Source: Amblyomma americanum (taxonomy: Eukaryota > Arthropoda > Arachnida > Ixodida > Ixodidae). Taken from it: a stretch of DNA of 64,000 nt. A model generated the notes under the pieces. The model worked only from the letters and a program-made list of their open reading frames with translations, searched no databases and was not told the DNA's origin. A program made the translations under genes and the position numbers. Shown here one piece after another: positions 48,101 through 59,700 of the stretch. The stretch lies in assembly GCF_052857255.1 (NCBI RefSeq), contig NW_027526486.1, positions 496,001-560,000 on the forward strand. Direction: 5' to 3'. How positions within the stretch are numbered: the stretch's first letter is position 1; every line of letters begins with the position of its first letter.

Positions 48101-48980
48101 GAGTCGGAATACAAGTTTTCGCGCAGTTCTGAGAGTTAAAGTTTACACCTTTCTGTCGTCTACTCTTCGAAGACTTGTGAAATCGATTCTCGTGAATCTT
48201 GCTAGATTCGATCTAAAGCAATCTATCTCGTTGTTTTGAGCCGGAATACAAGTTTTCGCGAGGTTCTGAGAGAAAAAGTTTACACCTTTCTCTCGTGTAC
48301 TCTTCGACGACTTGTAAAATCGATGCTCGTGAATCTTTCTAGTTTCGATCTAAAACTATTTATCCCGTTGTTTTGAGCCGGAATACAAGTTTTCACGCAG
48401 TTCTGAGAGAAAACGTTTACACCTTTTTCTCGTCTACTATTCGACGACTTGTAAAATCGATGTTCGTGAATCTTGCTAGTTTCGACCTAAAACGATGTAT
48501 CCCGTTGTTTTGAGCCGGAATACAAGTTTTCGCGCAGTTCTGAGAGAAAAAGTTTACACCTTTCTCTCGTGTACACTTCGACGACATGTAAAATCGATAC
48601 TCGTTATTCTTGCTAGTTTCGATCTAAAACGATGTATCCCGTTGTTTTGAGCCGGAATACAAGTTTTCACGCAGTTCTGAGAGAAAACGTTTACACCTTT
48701 CTCTCGTCTACTATTCGAAGACTTGTAAAATCGATGCTCGTGAATCTTGCTAGTTTCGACTTAAAACGATGTATCCCTTTGTTTTGAGCCGGAATACAAG
48801 TTTTCGCGCAGTTCTGAGAGAAAAAGTTTACACCTTTCTCTCGTGTACTCTTCGACGACTTGTAAAATCGATGCTCGTGAATCATGCTAGTTTCGACCTA
48901 AAACGGTGTATCCCGTTGTTTTGAGCCGGAATACAAGTTTTCGCGCAGTTCTGAGAGAAAAAGTTTACACCTTTCTCTCA
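45181..48980 (+). repeat. 28-monomer tandem unit, second copy
   Basis: Copy of 41347-45146 at 28 monomers minus 2 bp. Differences from the first include CTACTGTTCG at about 47477 (CTACTCTTCG in copy one), CTCGGGAATC at about 47780, GAAAGAGTTTAC at about 47865, TACAGGTTTTC at about 47977 and GTACACTTCG at about 48571. It leaves the repeat near 48980, where CATCTACTC replaces GTGTACTC. It contains the last 135-bp short monomer of the window (45592-45726). Confidence 0.82.
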
Positions 48981-51900
48981 TCTACTCTTCGAAGACTTGT
49001 AAAATCGATGCTCTTGAATCTTGCTAGTTTCGAACTAAAACGATGTATCCCGTTGTTTTGAGCCGGAATACAAGTTTTCGCGCAGTTCTGAGAGAAAAAG
49101 TTTACACCTTTCTCTCGTGTACTCTTCGACGACATGTAAAATCGATGCTCGTGAATTTTGCTAGTTTCGATCTAAAGCAATGTAACCCGTTGTTTTGAGC
49201 CGGAATACAAGTTTTCGCGCAGTTCGGAGAGAAAAAGTTTACACCTTTCTCTCGTCTACTATTCGACGACTTGTAAAATCGATGCTCGTGAATCTTGCTA
49301 GTTTCGACCTAAAACTATGTATCCCTTTGTTTTGAGCCGGAATACAAGTTTTCGCGCAGTTCTGACAGAAAAAGTTTACACCTTTCTCTCGTCTACTATT
49401 CGACGACTGGTAAAATCGATGCTCGTGAATCATGCTAGTTTCGATCTAAAACGGTGTATCCCGTTGTTTTGAGCCGGAATACAAGTTTTCGCGCAGTTCT
49501 GAGAAAAAAAGTTTACACCTTTCTCTCATCTACTCTTCGAAGACTTGTAAAATCGATGCTCGTGAATCTTGCTAGTTTCGATCTAAAACGATGTATCCCG
49601 TTGTTTTGAGCCGGAATACAAGTTTTCGCGCAGTTCTGAGAGAAAAAGTTTACACCTTTCTCTCGTGTACTCTTCGACGACATGTAAAATCGATGCTCGT
49701 GAATTTTGCTAGTTTCGATCTAAAACGATATATCCTGTTGTTTTGAGCCGGAATACAAGTTTTCGCGCAGTTCGGAGAGAAAAAGTTTACACCTTTCTCT
49801 CGTCTACTCCTCGACGACTCGTAAAATCGATGCTCGTGAATCTTGCTAGTTTCGATGTAAAACGATGTATCCCGTTGTTTTGAGCCGGAATACAAGTTTT
49901 CGCGCAGTTCTGAGAGTTAAAGTTTACACCTTTCTTTCATGTACTCTTCGAGGACATGTAAAATCGATGCTCGTGAATCTTGCTAGTTTCGACCTAAAAC
50001 GATGTATCCTTTTGTTTTGAGCCGGAATACAAGTTTTCGCGCAGTTCTGAGAGAAAAAGTTTACACCTTTCTCTCGTGTACTCTTCGACGACATGTAAAA
50101 TCGATGCTCGTGAATCTTGCTAGTTTCGATCTAAAACGATGAATCCCGTTGTTTTGAACCGGAATACAAGTTTTCGCGCAGTTCTGAGAGAAAAAGTTTA
50201 CACCTTTCTCTCGTCTACTATTCGACGACTCGTAAAATCGATGCCCCTGAATCTTGCTAGTTTCGACCTAAAACGATGTATCCCTTTGTTTTGAGCAGGA
50301 ATACAAGTTTTCGCGCAGTTCTGAGAGAAAAAGTTTACACCTTTCTCTCGCGTTCTCTTCGATGACTTTTAAAATCGATGCTCGTGAATCATGCTAGTTT
50401 CGACCTAAAACGATGTATCCCGTTGTTTTGAGCCGGAATACACGTTTTCGCGCAGTTCTGAGAGGAAAAGTTTACACCTTTCTCTCGTGTACTCTTCGAC
50501 GACTTGTAAAATCGATGCTCGTGAATCTTGCTAGTTTCGATCTAAAACGATATATCCCGTTGTTTTGAGCCGGAATACAAGTTTTCGCGCCGTTCTGAGA
50601 GAAAACGTTTACACCTTTCTCTCGTCTACTATTCGAAGACTTGAAAAATCGATGCTCGTGAATCTTGCTAGTTTCGACCTAAAACGATGTATCCCTTTGT
50701 TTTGAGCCGGAATACAAGTTTTCGCGCAGTTCTGAGAGAAAAAGTTTACACCTTTCTCTCGTCTACTATTCGACGACTTGTAAAATCGATGCTCGTGAAT
50801 TATGCTAGTTTCGATCTAAAACGGTGTATCCCGTTGTTTTGAGCCGGAATACAAGTTTTCGCGCAGTTCTGAGAGAAAAAGTGTACACCTTTCTCTCATC
50901 TACTCTTCGAAGACTTGTAAAATCGATGCTCGTGAATCTTGCTAGTTTCGATCTAAAACGATGTATCCCGTTGTTTTGAGCCGGAATACAAGTTTTCGCG
51001 CAGTTCTGAGAGAAAAAGTTTACACCTTTCTCTCGTGTACTCTTCGACGACATGTAAAATCGATGCTCGTGAATTTTGCTAGTTTCGATCTAAAACGATA
51101 TATCCTGTTGTTTTGAGCCGGAATACAAGTTTTCGCGCAGTTCGGAGAGAAAAAGTTTACACCTTTCTCTCGTCTACTCCTCGACGACTCGTAAAATCGA
51201 TGCTCGTGAATCTTGCTAGTTTCGATGTAAAACGATGTATCCCGTTGTTTTGAGCCGGAATACAGGTTTTCGCGCAGTTCTGAGAGTTAAAGTTTACACC
51301 TTTCTTTCATGTACTCTTCGAGGACATGTAAAATCGATGCTCGTGAATCTTACTAGTTTCGACCTAAAACGATGTATCCTTTTGTTTTGAGCTGGAATAC
51401 AAGTTTTCGCGCAGTTCTGAGAGAAAAAGTTTACACCTTTCTCTCGTGTACTCTTCGACGACATGTAAAATCGATGCTCGTGAATCTTGCTAGTTTCGAT
51501 CTAAAACGATGAATCCCGGTGTTTTGAACCGGAATACAAGTTTTCGCGCAGTTCTGAGAGAAAAAGTTTACACCTTTCTCTCGTCTACTATTCGACGACT
51601 CGTAAAATCGATGCTCGTGAATCTTGCTAGTTTCGACCTAAAACGATGTATCCCTTTGTTTTGAGCCGGAATACAAGTTTTCGCGCAGTTCTGAGAGAAA
51701 AAGTTTACACCTTTCTCTCGTCTACTGTTCGACGACTCGTAAAATTGATGCTCGTGAATCTTGCTAGTTTCGACCTAAAACGATGTATCCCGTTGTTTTG
51801 AGCCGGAATAAATGTTTTCGCGCAGTTCTGAGAGGAAAAGTTTACACCTTTCTCTCGTGTACTCTTCGACGACTTGTAAAATCGATGCTCGTGAATCTTG

Positions 51901-52437
51901 CTAGTTTCGATCTAAAACGATGTATCCCGTTGTTTTGAGCCGCAATACAAGTTTTCGCGCCGTTCTGAGAGAAAACGTTTACACCTTTCTCTCGTCTACT
52001 ATTCGAAGACTTGTAAAATCGATGCTCGTGAATCTTGCTAGTTTCGACCTAAAACGATGTATCCCTTTGTTTTGAGCCGGAATACAAGTTTTCGCGCAGT
52101 TCTGAGAGAAAAAGTTTACACCTTTCTCTCGTGTACTCTTCGACGACTTGTAAAATCGATGCTCGTGAATCATGCTAGTTTCGATCTAAAACGATGTATC
52201 CCGTTGTTTTGAGTCGGAATACAAGTTTTCGCGCAGTTCTGAGAGTTAAAGTTTACACCTTTCTGTCGTCTACTCTTCGAAGACTTGTGAAATCGATTCT
52301 CGTGAATCTTGCTAGATTCGATCTAAAGCAATCTATCTCGTTGTTTTGTGTCGGAATACAAGTTTTCGCGAGGTTCTGAGAGAAAAAGTTTACACCTTTC
52401 TCTCGTGTACTCTTCGACGACTTGTAAAATCGATGCT
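48925..52437 (+). repeat. 26-monomer (3562-bp) unit, first copy
   Basis: Repeated at 52487-55999 with an exact 26 x 137 bp offset, and again in part at 59748-62998. Markers: GATGCTCTTGAATC (about 49010 and 52572), AAAGCAATGTAACCC, CTGACAGAAAAAG, GACTGGTAAAATC, GATGCCCCTGAATC (about 50241), GACTTTTAAAATC, TACACGTTTTC, GACTTGAAAAATC and CTTACTAGTTTCG (about 51350). The third copy has GATGCTCGTG at the first of these sites and lacks the CTTACTAG change. Confidence 0.82.
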
Positions 52438-52486
52438 CATGAATCTTGCTAGTTTCGATCTAAAACGATGAATCTCGTTGTTTTGA

Positions 52487-55400
52487 ACCGGAATACAAGT
52501 TTTCGCGCAGTTCTGAGAGAAAAAGTTTACACCTTTCTCTCATCTACTCTTCGAAGACTTGTAAAATCGATGCTCTTGAATCTTGCTAGTTTCGAACTAA
52601 AACGATGTATCCCGTTGTTTTGAGCCGGAATACAAGTTTTCGCGCAGTTCTGAGAGAAAAAGTTTACACCTTTCTCTCGTGTACTCTTCGACGACATGTA
52701 AAATCGATGCTCGTGAATTTTGCTAGTTTCGATCTAAAGCAATGTAACCCGTTGTTTTGAGCCGGAATACAAGTTTTCGCGCAGTTCGGAGAGAAAAAGT
52801 TTACACCTTTCTCTCGTCTACTATTCGACGACTTGTAAAATCGATGCTCGTGAATCTTGCTAGTTTCGACCTAAAACTATGTATCCCTTTGTTTTGAGCC
52901 GGAATACAAGTTTTCGCGCAGTTCTGACAGAAAAAGTTTACACCTTTCTCTCGTCTACTATTCGACGACTGGTAAAATCGATGCTCGTGAATCATGCTAG
53001 TTTCGATCTAAAACGGTGTATCCCGTTGTTTTGAGCCGGAATACAAGTTTTCGCGCAGTTCTGAGAAAAAAAGTTTACACCTTTCTCTCATCTACTCTTC
53101 GAAGACTTGTAAAATCGATGCTCGTGAATCTTGCTAGTTTCGATCTAAAACGATGTATCCCGTTGTTTTGAGCCGGAATACAAGTTTTCGCGCAGTTCTG
53201 AGAGAAAAAGTTTACACCTTTCTCTCGTGTACTCTTCGACGACATGTAAAATCGATGCTCGTGAATTTTGCTAGTTTCGATCTAAAACGATATATCCTGT
53301 TGTTTTGAGCCGGAATACAAGTTTTCGCGCAGTTCGGAGAGAAAAAGTTTACACCTTTCTCTCGTCTACTCCTCGACGACTCGTAAAATCGATGCTCGTG
53401 AATCTTGCTAGTTTCGATGTAAAACGATGTATCCCGTTGTTTTGAGCCGGAATACAAGTTTTCGCGCAGTTCTGAGAGTTAAAGTTTACACCTTTCTTTC
53501 ATGTACTCTTCGAGGACATGTAAAATCGATGCTCGTGAATCTTGCTAGTTTCGACCTAAAACGATGTATCCTTTTGTTTTGAGCCGGAATACAAGTTTTC
53601 GCGCAGTTCTGAGAGAAAAAGTTTACACCTTTCTCTCGTGTACTCTTCGACGACATGTAAAATCGATGCTCGTGAATCTTGCTAGTTTCGATCTAAAACG
53701 ATGAATCCCGTTGTTTTGAACCGGAATACAAGTTTTCGCGCAGTTCTGAGAGAAAAAGTTTACACCTTTCTCTCGTCTACTATTCGACGACTCGTAAAAT
53801 CGATGCCCCTGAATCTTGCTAGTTTCGACCTAAAACGATGTATCCCTTTGTTTTGAGCACGAATACAAGTTTTCGCGCAGTTCTGAGAGAAAAAGTTTAC
53901 ACCTTTCTCTCGCGTTCTCTTCGATGACTTTTAAAATCGATGCTCGTGAATCATGCTAGTTTCGACCTAAAACGATGTATCCCGTTGTTTTGAGCCGGAA
54001 TACACGTTTTCGCGCAGTTCTGAGAGGAAAAGTTTACACCTTTCTCTCGTGTACTCTTCGACGACTTGTAAAATCGATGCTCGTGAATCTTGCTAGTTTC
54101 GATCTAAAACGATATATCCCGTTGTTTTGAGCCGGAATACAAGTTTTCGCGCCGTTCTGAGAGAAAACGTTTACACCTTTCTCTCGTCTACTATTCGAAG
54201 ACTTGAAAAATCGATGCTCGTGAATCTTGCTAGTTTCGACCTAAAACGATGTATCCCTTTGTTTTGAGCCGGAATACAAGTTTTCGCGCAGTTCTGAGAG
54301 AAAAAGTTTACACCTTTCTCTCGTCTACTATTCGACGACTTGTAAAATCGATGCTCGTGAATTATGCTAGTTTCGATCTAAAACGGTGTATCCCGTTGTT
54401 TTGAGCCGGAATACAAGTTTTCGCGCAGTTCTGAGAGAAAAAGTGTACACCTTTCTCTCATCTACTCTTCGAAGACTTGTAAAATCGATGCTCGTGAATC
54501 TTGCTAGTTTCGATCTAAAACGATGTATCCCGTTGTTTTGAGCCGGAATACAAGTTTTCGCGCAGTTCTGAGAGAAAAAGTTTACACCTTTCTCTCGTGT
54601 ACTCTTCGACGACATGTAAAATCGATGCTCGTGAATTTTGCTAGTTTCGATCTAAAACGATATATCCTGTTGTTTTGAGCCGGAATACAAGTTTTCGCGC
54701 AGTTCGGAGAGAAAAAGTTTACACCTTTCTCTCGTCTACTCCTCGACGACTCGTAAAATCGATGCTCGTGAATCTTGCTAGTTTCGATGTAAAACGATGT
54801 ATCCCGTTGTTTTGAGCCGGAATACAGGTTTTCGCGCAGTTCTGAGAGTTAAAGTTTACACCTTTCTTTCATGTACTCTTCGAGGACATGTAAAATCGAT
54901 GCTCGTGAATCTTACTAGTTTCGACCTAAAACGATGTATCCTTTTGTTTTGAGCTGGAATACAAGTTTTCGCGCAGTTCTGAGAGAAAAAGTTTACACCT
55001 TTCTCTCGTGTACTCTTCGACGACATGTAAAATCGATGCTCGTGAATCTTGCTAGTTTCGATCTAAAACGATGAATCCCGGTGTTTTGAACCGGAATACA
55101 AGTTTTCGCGCAGTTCTGAGAGAAAAAGTTTACACCTTTCTCTCGTCTACTATTCGACGACTCGTAAAATCGATGCTCGTGAATCTTGCTAGTTTCGACC
55201 TAAAACGATGTATCCCTTTGTTTTGAGCCGGAATACAAGTTTTCGCGCAGTTCTGAGAGAAAAAGTTTACACCTTTCTCTCGTCTACTGTTCGACGACTC
55301 GTAAAATTGATGCTCGTGAATCTTGCTAGTTTCGACCTAAAACGATGTATCCCGTTGTTTTGAGCCGGAATAAATGTTTTCGCGCAGTTCTGAGAGGAAA

Positions 55401-55999
55401 AGTTTACACCTTTCTCTCGTGTACTCTTCGACGACTTGTAAAATCGATGCTCGTGAATCTTGCTAGTTTCGATCTAAAACGATGTATCCCGTTGTTTTGA
55501 GCCGCAATACAAGTTTTCGCGCCGTTCTGAGAGAAAACGTTTACACCTTTCTCTCGTCTACTATTCGAAGACTTGTAAAATCGATGCTCGTGAATCTTGC
55601 TAGTTTCGACCTAAAACGATGTATCCCTTTGTTTTGAGCCGGAATACAAGTTTTCGCGCAGTTCTGAGAGAAAAAGTTTACACCTTTCTCTCGTGTACTC
55701 TTCGACGACTTGTAAAATCGATGCTCGTGAATCATGCTAGTTTCGATCTAAAACGATGTATCCCGTTGTTTTGAGTCGGAATACAAGTTTTCGCGCAGTT
55801 CTGAGAGTTAAAGTTTACACCTTTCTGTCGTCTACTCTTCGAAGACTTGTGAAATCGATTCTCGTGAATCTTGCTAGATTCGATCTAAAGCAATCTATCT
55901 CGTTGTTTTGTGTCGGAATACAAGTTTTCGCGAGGTTCTGAGAGAAAAAGTTTACACCTTTCTCTCGTGTACTCTTCGACGACTTGTAAAATCGATGCT
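52487..55999 (+). repeat. 26-monomer (3562-bp) unit, second copy
   Basis: Nearly identical to 48925-52437. The join at 52440-52490 uses a monomer with GATGCTCATG, GATGAATCTCG and GAACCGG that is not seen in the same place elsewhere. The clearest internal difference is at 53859-53860, where GAGCACGAATAC replaces GAGCAGGAATAC of the first copy. After about 55999 it continues with AATCTTTCTAG and a K-type monomer. Confidence 0.82.
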
Positions 56000-56749
56000 C
56001 GTGAATCTTTCTAGTTTCGATCTAAAACTATTTATCCCGTTGTTTTGAGCCGGAATACAAGTTTTCGCGCAGTTCTGAGAGAAAACGTTTACACCTTTTT
56101 CTCGTCTACTATTCGACGACTTGTAAAATCGATGTTCGTGAATCTTGCTAGTTTCGACCTAAAACGATGTATCCCGTTGTTTTGAGCCGGAATACAAGTT
56201 TTCGCGCAGTTCTGAGAGAAAAAGTTTACACCTTTCTCTCGTGTACTCTTCGACGACATGTAAAATCGATACTCGTTATTCTTGCTAGTTTCGATCTAAA
56301 ACGATGTATCCCGTTGTTTTGAGCCGGAATACAAGTTTTCACGCAGTTCTGAGAGAAAACGTTTACACCTTTCTCTCGTCTACTATTCGAAGACTTGTAA
56401 AATCGATGCTCGTGAATCTTGCTAGTTTTGACTTAAAACGATGTATCCCTTTGTTTTGAGCCGGAATACAAGTTTTCGCGCAGTTCTGAGAGAAAAAGTT
56501 TACACCTTTCTCTCGTGTACTCTTCGACGACTTGTAAAATCGATGCTCGTGAATCATGCTAGTTTCGACCTAAAACGGTGTATCCCGTTGTTTTGAGCCG
56601 GAATACAAGTTTTCGCGCAGTTCTGAGAGAAAAAGTTTACACCTTTCTCTCATCTACTCTTCGAAGACTTGTAAAATCGATGCTCGTGAATCTTGCTAGT
56701 TTCGAACTAAAACGATGTATCCCGTTGTTTTGAGCCGGAATACAAGTTT

Positions 56750-59700
56750 TCGCGCAGTTCTGAGAGAAAACGTTTACACCTTTTTCTCGTCTACTATTCG
56801 ACGACTTGTAAAATCGATGCTCGTGAATCTTGCTAGTTTCGACCTAAAACGATGTATCCCGTTGTTTTGAGCCGGAATACAAGTTTTCGCGCAGTTCTGA
56901 GAGAAAAAGTTTACACCTTTCTCTCGTGTACTCTTCGACGAGATGTAAAATTGATGCTCGTGAATCTTGCTAGTTTCGATCTAAAACGATGAATCCCGTT
57001 GTTTTGAACCGGAATACAAGTTTTCGCGCAGTTCTGAGAGAAAAAGTTTACATCTTTCTCTCGTCTACTATTCGACGACTCGTAAAATCGATGCTCGTGA
57101 ATCTTGCTAGTTTCGACCTAAAACGATGGATCCCTTTGTTTTGAGCCGGAATACAAGTTTTCGCGCAGTTCTGAGAGAAAAAGTTTACACCTTTCTCTCG
57201 TGTACTCTTCGACGACATGTAAAATCGATGCTCGTGAATTTTGCTAGTTTCGATCTAAAACGATATATCCTGTTGTTTTGAGCCGGAATACAAGTTTTCG
57301 CGCAGTTCGGAGAGAAAAAGTTTACACCTTTCTCTCGTCTACTATTCGACGACTTGTAAAATCGATGCTCGTGAATCTTGCTAGTTTCGACCTAAAACTA
57401 TGTATCCCTTTGTTTTGAGCCGGAATACAAATTTTCGCGCAGTTCTGAGAGAAAAAGTTTACACCTTTCTCTCGTCTACTATTCGACGACTTGTAAAATC
57501 GATGCTCGTGAATCATGCTAGTTTCGATCTAAAACGGTGTATCCCGTTGTTTTGAGCCGGAATACAAGTTTTCGCGCAGTTCTGAGAGAAAAAGTGTACA
57601 CCTTTCTCTCATCTACTCTTCGAAGACTTGTAAAATCGATGCTCGTGAATCTTGCTAGTTTCGATCTAAAACGATGTATCCCGTTGTTTTGAGCCGGAAT
57701 ACAAGTTTTCGCGCAGTTCTGAGAGAAAAAGTTTACACCTTTCTCTCGTGTACTCTTCGACGACATGTAAAATCGATGCTCGTGAATTTTGCTAGTTTCG
57801 ATCTAAAACGATATATCCTGTTGTTTTGAGCCGGAATACAAGTTTTCGCGCAGTTCGGAAAGAAAAAGTTTACACCTTTCTCTCGTCTACTCCTCGACGA
57901 CTCGTAAAATCGATGCTCGTGAATCTTGCTAGTTTCGATGTAAAACGATGTATCCCGTTGTTTTGAGCCGGAATACAAGTTTTCGCGCAGTTCTGAGAGT
58001 TAAAGTTTACACCTTTCTTTCATGTACTCTTCGAGGACATGTAAAATCGATGCTCGTGAATCTTGCTAGTTTCGACCTAAAACGATGTATCCTTTTGTTT
58101 TGAGCCGGAATACAAGTTTTCGCGCAGTTCTGAGAGAAAAAGTTTACACCTTTCTCTCGTCTACTATTCGACGACTCGTAAAATCGATGCTCGTGAATCT
58201 TGCTAGTTTCGACCTAAAACGATGTATCCCTTTGTTTTGAGCCGGAATACAAGTTTTCGCGCAGTTCTGAGAGAAAAAGTTTACACCTTTCTCTCGTCTA
58301 CTGTTCGACGACTCGTAAAATTGATGCTCGTGAATCTTGCTAGTTTCGACCTAAAACGATGTATCCCGTTGTTTTGAGCCGGAATAAATGTTTTCGCGCA
58401 GTTCTGAGAGGAAAAGTTTACACCTTTCTCTCGTGTACTCTTCGACGACTTGTAAAATCGATGCTCGTGAATCTTGCTAGTTTCGATCTAAAACGATGTA
58501 TCCCGTTGTTTTGAGCCGCAATACAAGTTTTCGCGCCGTTCTGAGAGAAAACGTTTACACATTTCTCTCGTCTACTATTCGAAGACTTGTAAAATCGATG
58601 CTCGTGAATCTTGCTAGTTTCGACCTAAAACGATGTATCCCTTTGTTTTGAGCCGGAATACAAGTTTTCGCGCAGTTCTGAGAGAAAAAGTTTACACCTT
58701 TCTCTCGTGTACTCTTCGACGACTTGTAAAATCGATGCTCGTGAATCATGCTAGTTTCGACCTAAAACGGTGTATCCCGTTGTTTTGAGCCGGAATACAA
58801 GTTTTCGCGCAGTTCTGAGAGAAAAAGTTTACACCTTTCTCTCGTGTTCTCTTCGATGACTTGTAAAATCGATGCTCGTGAATCATGCTAGTTTCGATCT
58901 AAAACGATGTATCCCGTTGTTTTGAGTCGGAATACAAGTTTTCGCGCAGTTCTGAGAGTTAAAGTTTACACCTTTCTGTCGTCTACTCTTCGAAGACTTG
59001 TGAAATCGATTCTCGTGAATCTTGCTAGATTCGATCTAAAGCAATCTATCTCCTTGTTTTGAGCCGGAATACAAGTTTTCGCGAGGTTCTGAGAGAAAAA
59101 GTTTACACCTTTCTCTCGTGTACTCTTCGACGACTTGTAAAATCGATGCTCGTGAATCTTTCTAGTTTCGATCTAAAACTATTTATCCCGTTGTTTTGAG
59201 CCGGAATACAAGTTTTCGCGCAGTTCTGAGAGAAAACGTTTACACCTTTTTCTCGTCTACTATTCGACGACTTGTAAAATCGATGTTCGTGAATCTTGCT
59301 AGTTTCGACCTAAAACGATGTATCCCGTTGTTTTGAGCCGGAATACAAGTTTTCGCGCAGTTCTGAGAGAAAAAGTTTACACCTTTCTCTCGTGTACTCT
59401 TCGACGACATGTAAAATCGATACTCGTTATTCTTGCTAGTTTCGATCTAAAACGATGTATCCCGTTGTTTTGAGCCGGAATACAAGTTTTCACGCAGTTC
59501 TGAGAGAAAACGTTTACACCTTTCTCTCGTCTACTATTCGAAGACTTGTAAAATCGATGCTCGTGAATCTTGCTAGTTTCGACTTAAAACGATGTATCCC
59601 TTTGTTTTGAGCCGGAATACAAGTTTTCGCGCAGTTCTGAGAGAAAAAGTTTACACCTTTCTCTCGTGTACTCTTCGACGACTTGTAAAATCGATGCTCG

